This document shows positions 1 through 8,167 of a DNA stretch of 8,167 bases, piece by piece. The stretch covers positions 1 to 8,167 of the forward strand of contig JAKJAE010000103.1 in the NCBI GenBank assembly GCA_022707665.1. Direction: 5' to 3'. Position 1 is the stretch's first letter. Each line of letters starts with the position of its first letter. This DNA comes from Chloroflexota bacterium (GTDB lineage Bacteria > Chloroflexota > Anaerolineae > B4-G1 > SLSP01). Under the pieces are notes generated by a model. It did no database searches. It worked only from the letters and a program-made list of their open reading frames with translations, and was not told the origin of the DNA. A program made the translations under genes and the position numbers.

Positions 1-1610
1 AGGACCGCCGTTCCTTCCATCCCCATCAGGATCGGGTGGGGATGCTCGATGGACATATACACCTGCTTGTAGCCTTCCTCAGGGCTCGCCATCGAGGAGC
101 GCGTCTCGCCTCTGTAGTGCGTGCCTAAGCAGTCGGCCAAGAGGAAGTCCTCCCGCCGAACCCCGACAGAGTCATAGAGCGAGGTCTCGAACGTGACAAC
201 AAGGCTCCCCCCACCCGCCACGTACGACCGTAACATGGATGCCTCGTCTTCAGACATGCAGGCAAGGCTCGGCAACACGAGTGCGCGGTAACGGGCCAGG
301 ACATCGTCCGCGCCCCTCTGCAGCAGAGTCCGGGTCGAGATAATGTCAAACGGGATGTGGGCCTCGTGCAACGCTTGCTCGATGCCCCTGATCTCCCTCA
401 CGTAACGCCCATCGGGGTCATCCTGACCGTAGAAGAAAAGCGTCTCCATCGAATACACGATGGCAACATTGGCGCCCGAGGCATCCCCCTCATAGTAGGC
501 CTGATGTGTCTCCAGGAATCCGTAGAGGCCGCGGATAGCATCGAATCCGCGTGGATCCTCGTGCACAGCGGGCGGTCCACCAGAGAGATTCACCATCGGG
601 TCGGCGCCATTTGCTGCAACCTGCGCCAGATAGACCTTCTGCTCGGCTGGCGCCATGGCACTTCGTCGCCATGGCCACGCGAGGAAGTAGGACGCCACAG
701 CCCAGATCGGCGTGTCCGACACCCCAGTCATAAACCGTGCTGTCTCCGCAGGCCAACTCAGGTACTGCCACGACGCCTTGCCTGCCGCACGGATGTCCGA
801 AGCCACCTCCTCATAGCGCGATCGCGTCTGGATCTCGACCTGGACTGCATCCGCCGCTTCCGCCTGCGACTCCACATCGATCGCCGCGCCAACGGTCCAG
901 TGAGGATCGCCGAAACAAACGCTGTTGCCCATAAAAGCTCTGCTGGGGTCGATGCTGTGCACGATGTCGCCCAGTTCGACGACACGTCGGCGGGCCTGGT
1001 CGAGCCGCCATCCGGTGTACGTGCGCCAGAGTGGATCAGCCCAGTCCGGCCCCGACGGAAGATCGTGCCCCGTCAGGTCGTAGAAGCTCCGGCGGCAGTT
1101 GGGACAGTAGCACACCGAGCGTGAGAACCCAAAGCTCCCTCCACCGAACTTGACCATATCGAGATCATACCGTCCCAGAATCTCGGCGAGGATCTCGCGG
1201 ACGTAATCCCGTTGGTAGCCTCCCATAGGGCAAGAGGCATACAACCCTGGCACACGGGCGATGGGGCGGCCTTCGGCATCCTGTGTACACCAGTCCGGAT
1301 GGTCGTGGGCCGCTTCTTCCGTCACCTGGCCCAGATCGATCATTCCCAACACCTTGATGTCCACAGCGTGGGCGGCCTCGACGATCTCACCAGCCAGATC
1401 CCGTCCCCCCAGATAGGGACTCTGACGCTGATAGGCGAGTGCCGTGGGGTAGGTCGTGACGTAGCCGCCGACGAAGAAACTGAAGAAGGTCGCATGCATC
1501 GAGCCCAGATCCCCGATGAATCGCGGCACGTCGAAGTCGCGACAATCTACATCGCGGATGGTGACGTGAAACCCACGATTTCGATGGCGAAGCCAGTCAT
1601 TGCTGCGCAT
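1..1610 (-). CDS. GHL6-type putative glycoside hydrolase with beta-galactosidase trimerisation domain (C-terminus cut by window edge)
   Basis: Reading the minus strand from ATG at 1610 gives 536 uninterrupted residues running off the left edge. The start is supported by AAGGAG (1622-1617) six nt upstream. Residues about 14-345 resemble the hypothetical glycosyl hydrolase 6 family (GHL6), a predicted TIM barrel: GFHVTIRD near the start, then a CYCPNC cysteine cluster at 167-172 of the kind usual in this family. Residues about 380-480 (ANVAIVYSMET, then YRALVLPSLACMSEDEASMLRSYV and GGGSLVVTFETS) look like the flavodoxin-like trimerisation domain of GH42 beta-galactosidases. No signal peptide is visible, so it is probably cytoplasmic. 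It follows lacZ by 73 nt and is likely last or near last in the operon seen here. Oddity: where relatives, as I recall them, have a DG-x-x-x-D-G strand, this protein reads D-M-V-K-F-G-G-G (151-158), so an expected acidic residue is missing. Substrate is unknown; no GHL6 member function can be transferred safely. Family call fairly sure, activity not. Confidence 0.75.
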   Translation of the reverse strand, partial: MRSNDWLRHRNRGFHVTIRDVDCRDFDVPRFIGDLGSMHATFFSFFVGGYVTTYPTALAYQRQSPYLGGRDLAGEIVEAAHAVDIKVLGMIDLGQVTEEAAHDHPDWCTQDAEGRPIARVPGLYASCPMGGYQRDYVREILAEILGRYDLDMVKFGGGSFGFSRSVCYCPNCRRSFYDLTGHDLPSGPDWADPLWRTYTGWRLDQARRRVVELGDIVHSIDPSRAFMGNSVCFGDPHWTVGAAIDVESQAEAADAVQVEIQTRSRYEEVASDIRAAGKASWQYLSWPAETARFMTGVSDTPIWAVASYFLAWPWRRSAMAPAEQKVYLAQVAANGADPMVNLSGGPPAVHEDPRGFDAIRGLYGFLETHQAYYEGDASGANVAIVYSMETLFFYGQDDPDGRYVREIRGIEQALHEAHIPFDIISTRTLLQRGADDVLARYRALVLPSLACMSEDEASMLRSYVAGGGSLVVTFETSLYDSVGVRREDFLLADCLGTHYRGETRSSMASPEEGYKQVYMSIEHPHPILMGMEGTAV

Positions 1611-1683
1611 GGCAGACTCCTTCCGAAGGCCAAGGGTCGAGTGCTCCCAACGCGCCCGACCCTCAGCACTGCAAGGATTCCGG
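1611..1683 (-). promoter_or_regulatory. Intergenic leader with overlapping inverted repeats before the GHL6 gene
   Basis: This is the longest gap in the window. Two inverted repeats interleave: GGGTCG/CGACCC (1662-1657 with 1639-1634) and AGTGCT/AGCACT (1670-1665 with 1645-1640). They are either alternative hairpins or a pseudoknot-like fold. Nearer the start, CCTT-CGG-AAGG (1629-1619) is a short hairpin whose 3' arm covers part of the AAGGAG ribosome binding site (1622-1617). There is no run of U after any stem, so it does not look like an intrinsic terminator, and no convincing -35/-10 pair was seen. A role in tuning translation or RNA stability of the last gene is only an inference. Confidence 0.3.
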
Positions 1684-4878
<3,195 letters not shown>

Positions 4879-5328
4879 CTAGAAATTCTCGAGCAGCTCG
4901 AGCACGACCTTGAGCACCGGCTCGCCATCCACATACGTGTACATCCCCCCCGTGTACTCGCCCTGCTGGATCATAGGGATGCCGTGGCCTGCCAGGGTCG
5001 CCGTCACTTCATCCGTCCCCTTGATGTTGAACGCGATGTGGTGCACGCCCTCGCCTTTCTGGTCCAGCACCTCCTGCCAGACGCTGTCACCCCCGAGCGG
5101 CTCTATCAGCTCGAGCGCAACCTGGCCCAGGTTGAAGAAGGCCAGCTTCGCCTGGGCATTCGTGGGCTTACCACGGTACACGGCGTTTGCGTCCTCACCG
5201 CCGGCAATGATCGGCGTGGGCTTGGGCAGTCCAAACACCTTGCTCCAGGCTTCGCTTACCTTGTCGATATCCTTCACCACAATCGCGATCTGCGTCACCA
5301 CGTTGGTCCCAATCCCCTGCGTTGTCAT
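4879..5328 (-). CDS. VOC superfamily protein (glyoxalase / methylmalonyl-CoA epimerase-like)
   Basis: The product is 149 residues with the two beta-alpha-beta-beta-beta modules of the vicinal oxygen chelate fold, about 10-78 and 93-148. The length is typical of single-chain glyoxalase/epimerase-like members. Predicted metal ligands by position are Gln13 (VVTQIAIVVKDIDK), Glu73 (VALELIEPLGGDS), His97 (GVHHIAFNI) and Glu144 (VLELLENF). The Gln-Glu-His-Glu set matches the pattern known for human glyoxalase I, whereas many epimerase-type relatives have His first. VOC enzymes bind a divalent metal and stabilise enediolate-like intermediates, so isomerisation, epimerisation or methylglyoxal-type chemistry fits; the exact reaction cannot be read from sequence. 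ATG at 5328 is chosen because GGGAG (5340-5336) lies seven nt upstream; an in-frame TTG at 5364 lacks such a site. It lies 39 nt after the UroD-like gene and 30 nt before the lacZ start, so it is probably co-transcribed with both. Cytoplasmic. Superfamily call is firm. Confidence 0.85.
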   Translation of the reverse strand: MTTQGIGTNVVTQIAIVVKDIDKVSEAWSKVFGLPKPTPIIAGGEDANAVYRGKPTNAQAKLAFFNLGQVALELIEPLGGDSVWQEVLDQKGEGVHHIAFNIKGTDEVTATLAGHGIPMIQQGEYTGGMYTYVDGEPVLKVVLELLENF

Positions 5329-5335
5329 GATCTGT

Positions 5336-5340
5336 CTCCC
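5336..5340 (-). promoter_or_regulatory. Ribosome binding site of the VOC gene
   Basis: GGGAG lies seven nt before ATG 5328. It favours this start over the in-frame TTG at 5364, which would add twelve residues not expected ahead of the first VOC strand. Confidence 0.7.
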
Positions 5341-5367
5341 TGTCCCTTCTAGTGAATGTGCCAATCC

Positions 5368-6345
5368 CTAGTGTGTCGCTGGCGGGTAGTTCCCCTCCCG
5401 TCGCCACACGTCGAGAATCAGCTCATAGCGTGCGAGCTGCATCCCGGTGTAAACGCAGTTGCTCGTCGAAAAGATGTACCGGCCCCCGGGCATGCCGTGT
5501 CGCAGCGCGTAGCGCGCTGACTCCACAACCTCCTCATCGGTACCGGTGTCCATCAACCCGCAGTTCACATTGCCGATCAGGCAGATGGAATCGCCGCAGA
5601 TCCGCTTCACCTCTGCGATGTCCACCCCGCCCTGAGGGTCAAGCGAATGCAGCGCATGCGGCTGCGTCTGAACCAACTGGTCCAGAATGGGCATGATGTT
5701 GCCGTCGGTGTGCTTGATGACATAGAAACCCTGATCCCGATATCCCTGGGTCAGGCGCGCCAGGTAGGGCGTGATGAACTCGCTGAATCGCGAGGGGCTC
5801 AGGAATGGCCCCGTGTTGAAGCAGTAGTCAGAGCAGAGCGCAAATCCGTCGAGTCCGCCGGCAGCCGCCAGTCTCTCGGCACGCGCCAGTGCCCGATCCA
5901 CATGCGCCGCCGCCTCACGCTTGAGTCCTTCAGGATCGTCGACCAGGCGATAGGAGAACGCCGCCATACCATCCCCGCCCGGGATGCTGAATGTAGCATC
6001 CCCGTGGATCATCAGGAAGTAGCGATCCCCACTTTTCTCGCGGACGAGGTGGATGAGGCGCAACACCTCATCCAGATCGCCTGGATTCGGATGCAAGAAG
6101 ATCGCGTTGTGCTCATACCGTTCTGCGGTCGCGATGTAGAGGTCCGCCATGTCCTCACGATGGAGTCGGCGCTCCTCGTCGCTCATTTGAACCCATTGGT
6201 GATAGCTCCGATGGCTGGGATGGACCTTTCCGAAGGCCTCCATCGTCAAGAAAAACACGAGCTCGAACGTAGGAACCCGCCCGACGTACGGAGTCCCCTC
6301 GAGCGCATCGACGAAACGCTGCCGCGGCGTTACAACGCGTTCCAT
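5368..6345 (-). CDS. Uroporphyrinogen decarboxylase-fold protein, not HemE; function unassigned
   Basis: The 325-residue product fits the URO-D/MtaA superfamily TIM barrel (PF01208) along most of its length; HemE proteins are about 340-360. Family-like segments are the opening TPRQRFVDALEGTP (6-19), GFALCSDYCFNTGPFLSP (167-184), FITPYLARLTQGYRDQGFYVIKHTDGNI (190-217), LHSLDPQGGVDIAEVKRICGDSICLIGNVN (232-261) and the C-terminal GGRYIFSTSNCV (287-298). It lacks the HemE N-terminal substrate motif (MRQAGR type) and the FSDIL-type motif with the catalytic Asp, so it should not make coproporphyrinogen. In place of the His-x-Cys zinc motif of corrinoid methyltransferases of this superfamily it has H212-T-D214-G-N216. 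Such paralogues often sit in sugar-use operons with unknown function; a methyl transfer role is possible but no corrinoid protein is visible here. ATG 6345 is one nt after the reductase stop and uses GAGGAG inside that gene's last codons, which suggests translational coupling. Superfamily call is firm, role unknown. Confidence 0.85.
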   Translation of the reverse strand: MERVVTPRQRFVDALEGTPYVGRVPTFELVFFLTMEAFGKVHPSHRSYHQWVQMSDEERRLHREDMADLYIATAERYEHNAIFLHPNPGDLDEVLRLIHLVREKSGDRYFLMIHGDATFSIPGGDGMAAFSYRLVDDPEGLKREAAAHVDRALARAERLAAAGGLDGFALCSDYCFNTGPFLSPSRFSEFITPYLARLTQGYRDQGFYVIKHTDGNIMPILDQLVQTQPHALHSLDPQGGVDIAEVKRICGDSICLIGNVNCGLMDTGTDEEVVESARYALRHGMPGGRYIFSTSNCVYTGMQLARYELILDVWRREGNYPPATH

Positions 6346-6346
6346 C

Positions 6347-7336
6347 CTAGAGGATCTCCTCGATAGCCCGTAACTCCTCATCGGTCAACGTCAGGTTCGC
6401 CACCACCCCGGCGCAGTCCTCGACCTGGCTCACCCGACTCGCCCCGATCAGTGCAGAGGTCACGACCGGGTGCCGCAATACCCAGGCCAGAGCCAACTGC
6501 GCGATCGTCTGCCCCCGTCCGTCGGCAATCTCCTTGAGCTTTCGCACTTTCGCCAGTTTTTCATCCGTGATATGCGCGGGCCGTAGAAAACCGTGGGGCT
6601 TTCCCGCCCGAGAGTCCTCGGGAATCGCATCCCCTAGGTAGCGGTTCGTCAGCAATCCCTGGGCCAGTGGAGAAAAACAGATCGCGCCTATCCCGGTCTC
6701 CTCGAGTGCGTCGAGCAAGCCATCTTCCACCCAGCGGTTGAACATGCTGTAAGAGGGCTGGTGGATCAGACACGGGGTGCCCAGATCGCGGAGGATCTGC
6801 GCCGCGCGGCGGGTCTGCTCAGGGTTGTAGTTGGAGATCCCAACGTAGAGCGCCCGCCCGCTGCGGACCGCAAAGTCCAACGCCCCCATCGTCTCTTCCA
6901 GAGGCGTATCAGGATCCGGTCGATGGCTGTAGAAGATATCGACGTAGTCGAGCCCCATGCGCTTCAGGCTCTGATCAAGGCTGGCAATGAGGTACTTGCG
7001 CGATCCCCACTCCCCATAGGGCCCGGGCCACATGCCGTAGCCCGCCTTGGTCGAGATGATCAGCTCATCCCGATAGGGCGCCAGGTCCTGCGCCATGACC
7101 TTTCCGAAAGTCTCCTCAGCGGAGCCGGGCGGAGGTCCGTAGTTGTTCGCGAGATCAAAGTGAGTAATCCCCAGATCGAACGCCCGCCGCAACATCGCCC
7201 GTCCGTTCTCGAACACATCAACGCCGCCGAAGTTGTGCCACAGCCCCAGCGACACCGCTGGAAGCTTCAGGCCACTGCGACCACACCGGTTGTACATCAT
7301 TCGCCCATAGCGATCCACATCAGCAATGTAGGTCAT
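6347..7336 (-). CDS. gpr: Aldo/keto reductase, YghZ/Gpr type (L-glyceraldehyde 3-phosphate reductase family)
   Basis: The 329-residue product matches E. coli YghZ (Gpr, AKR14) closely from end to end. Blocks recalled as shared include SLGLWHNFG, THFDLANNYGPPPGSAEE, RDELIISTKAGY, GSRKYL, SLDQSLKRMGL, YVDIFYSHR, ALYVGIS, LIHQPSY and the C-terminal SALIGASR cofactor motif. The catalytic tetrad is Asp61, Tyr66, Lys97 and His138. The E. coli enzyme uses NADPH to reduce L-glyceraldehyde 3-phosphate and methylglyoxal; the physiological substrate in this operon could be another sugar-derived aldehyde. ATG 7336 is preferred over the ATG two codons upstream at 7342, because AAGGGAG (7350-7344) sits seven nt before 7336 and only one nt before 7342; the protein then also begins at the same point as YghZ. 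It is 25 nt downstream of another reductase and 1 nt upstream of the UroD-like gene. Cytoplasmic. Family assignment is strong; the symbol rests on similarity, not on demonstrated activity. Confidence 0.9.
   Translation of the reverse strand: MTYIADVDRYGRMMYNRCGRSGLKLPAVSLGLWHNFGGVDVFENGRAMLRRAFDLGITHFDLANNYGPPPGSAEETFGKVMAQDLAPYRDELIISTKAGYGMWPGPYGEWGSRKYLIASLDQSLKRMGLDYVDIFYSHRPDPDTPLEETMGALDFAVRSGRALYVGISNYNPEQTRRAAQILRDLGTPCLIHQPSYSMFNRWVEDGLLDALEETGIGAICFSPLAQGLLTNRYLGDAIPEDSRAGKPHGFLRPAHITDEKLAKVRKLKEIADGRGQTIAQLALAWVLRHPVVTSALIGASRVSQVEDCAGVVANLTLTDEELRAIEEIL
6356..6361 (-). promoter_or_regulatory. Ribosome binding site of the UroD-like gene, inside the reductase coding end
   Basis: GAGGAG encodes the last Glu-Glu of the YghZ-like reductase and lies ten nt before ATG 6345, with the reductase TAG (6349-6347) and a single base between. 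The arrangement suits re-initiation or coupled translation of the two genes. An in-frame ATG at 6381 would overlap the reductase and add residues with no family similarity. Confidence 0.7.
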
Positions 7337-7343
7337 GTCCATT

Positions 7344-7350
7344 CTCCCTT
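7344..7350 (-). promoter_or_regulatory. Ribosome binding site of the YghZ-like reductase
   Basis: AAGGGAG is followed by seven nt and ATG 7336. The site lies in the 25-nt gap after the first reductase. Its spacing chooses 7336 over the ATG at 7342. Confidence 0.8.
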
Positions 7351-7361
7351 GGTAGATTCAT

Positions 7362-8167
7362 TCACGTGAGTTGGCGCCAGGCGTGCTCAGTCGCAAGCGC
7401 ATCGAAGCGCCTCTGGAGCTCTATCACAGTCTCTCCAGGTAGTGGAGGGGACGATTCAGCCCAGGCGATGTTCGCCCTCATATGCGCAGCACTGCGTGTC
7501 CCCACTATCGCAGTGTCTACTGCCTCGTGAGCCAGCGCGAAACTCAGCGCCAACGCGATCCGATCCTGATGTGCGCCGTGCAACGGTCCCAACCCACGCA
7601 TCATCTTAGCCCGGCGGAAGTAACCGTCCGCGTAATGGCTCGGCGACGCTGCCGCGCCCCATGCCCCATTCGCGATCGGGCGCTTCACGATGATGCCCAT
7701 ACCCCCAGCCTCCGCGATCTCAAACAGGTCTCGGCGTGCGCCTTGATCGACCAGGTTGTAGCTGGTCTGTAGAGTGTCGAAGAGGCCGCTCTTCACAGCC
7801 CATAGCGCGCCCTCGTTGTCGCCACTGTATCCGATGAAACGCGTCTTGCCTGCCCGTTGCGCCTCCTGAAGCGCCAGGATCACCTCGCCCTTCTCGAGCA
7901 CCTCGACGTCGCAGCTATGGAGCTGAACGAGGTCCAGGTAGTCCGTTCGCAGCCGCATCAGGCTGCGGTCGATGCTGTCCAGGACCGTCTGAGCCGTCCA
8001 CTCCTCACCCTGATAGCCCCCAACAACGTGCCCAGCCTTCGTTGCGAGCACGAACTCCGCGCGCCGGTGCGCCATCGTCTTCCCGATCAACGCCTCACTA
8101 TTGTCATAGCAAGCCGAAGTGTCGAAGAAGGTGACACCACTGTCCAACGCAAGGTTCAGCACCTCTG
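7362..8167 (-). CDS. Aldo/keto reductase, general type (N-terminus cut by window edge)
   Basis: An open frame of 267 codons ends at TGA (7364-7362) and runs off the right edge; a GTG near 8162 is internal (Val in EVLNLALDSG), not a start. Aldo/keto reductases of this kind are usually about 310 residues, so roughly 40 N-terminal residues, including the first barrel strand, should lie outside. The full tetrad is present: Asp in TFFDTSACYDNSE (codon 8123-8121), Tyr (8108-8106), Lys in LATKAGH (8039-8037) and His in LVQLHSC (7919-7917). The cofactor-binding end reads TAIVGTRSAAHMRANI, a variant of the usual GxR/S motif for NAD(P)H. It likely interconverts a sugar-derived aldehyde or ketone and its alcohol, or oxidises a free aldose, in the cytoplasm. 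It differs strongly from the neighbouring YghZ-like enzyme, so the pair is not a recent tandem duplication. The substrate cannot be told from sequence. First visible gene of the operon; the promoter lies upstream, off the window. Confidence 0.85.
   Translation of the reverse strand, partial: EVLNLALDSGVTFFDTSACYDNSEALIGKTMAHRRAEFVLATKAGHVVGGYQGEEWTAQTVLDSIDRSLMRLRTDYLDLVQLHSCDVEVLEKGEVILALQEAQRAGKTRFIGYSGDNEGALWAVKSGLFDTLQTSYNLVDQGARRDLFEIAEAGGMGIIVKRPIANGAWGAAASPSHYADGYFRRAKMMRGLGPLHGAHQDRIALALSFALAHEAVDTAIVGTRSAAHMRANIAWAESSPPLPGETVIELQRRFDALATEHAWRQLT

Noticed and set aside
1073..1279. Short minus-strand open frames inside the GHL6 region as separate small genes
   Set aside because: They are other frames of the long partial coding region, which continues without a stop from 1610 to the left edge and carries the family motifs.
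1611..1683. Intrinsic terminator after lacZ
   Set aside because: Stems exist but no U-run follows them, and a ribosome binding site and gene follow at once.
5368..6345. Calling this gene hemE, uroporphyrinogen decarboxylase
   Set aside because: The HemE substrate-binding N-terminal motif and catalytic Asp region are missing, and the neighbours are sugar genes, not haem genes.
8160..8162. GTG at 8162 as the true start of the first reductase
   Set aside because: The frame stays open to the window edge and the conserved barrel strand before this point is missing, so the gene is cut rather than starting here.

Overview
All support in this window lies on the minus strand: six co-directional genes packed head to tail with gaps of 25, 1, 39, 30 and 73 nt. 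No tRNA, rRNA, CRISPR array, mobile element, attachment site or intrinsic terminator was recognised. No gene-free stretch exceeds 73 nt. The layout reads as the interior of one long operon for carbohydrate breakdown, transcribed from beyond the right edge to beyond the left edge. Its promoter is therefore outside the window.

In transcription order (right to left) the genes are: (1) an aldo/keto reductase cut at its N-terminus by the right edge; (2) a full aldo/keto reductase very close to E. coli YghZ/Gpr; (3) a uroporphyrinogen-decarboxylase-fold protein that is not a haem enzyme; (4) a small VOC (glyoxalase/epimerase superfamily) protein; (5) a full-length five-domain GH2 beta-galactosidase of the LacZ type; (6) a GHL6-type putative glycoside hydrolase with a beta-galactosidase trimerisation (flavodoxin-like) domain, cut at its C-terminus by the left edge. 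None of the four genes whose N-terminus is visible and unambiguous at the enzyme level (2, 4, 5, 6) shows a signal peptide, so the encoded steps look cytoplasmic and presumably depend on an importer encoded elsewhere.

How the genes work together is partly inference. LacZ would hydrolyse an imported beta-galactoside. The GHL6 protein may act on a related oligosaccharide or glycoside. The two reductases would reduce sugar-derived aldehydes or ketones, or oxidise sugars. The VOC protein carries a glyoxalase-like Gln/Glu/His/Glu metal set and could handle a reactive dicarbonyl or isomerise an intermediate. The UroD-like protein has no assigned role in such a pathway and is the most open question.

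The organism is a bacterium with moderately high G+C (about 60% by eye), good Shine-Dalgarno sites and no introns. Gene sets of this type (GHL6, UroD-like and YghZ-like proteins with GH2 enzymes) are familiar to me from Chloroflexota, Armatimonadota, Planctomycetota and related soil, sediment or hot-spring heterotrophs. Chloroflexota is my first guess, with low confidence. Several start codons were moved inward from the longest open frame because Shine-Dalgarno sites and alignment to known proteins favour internal starts.
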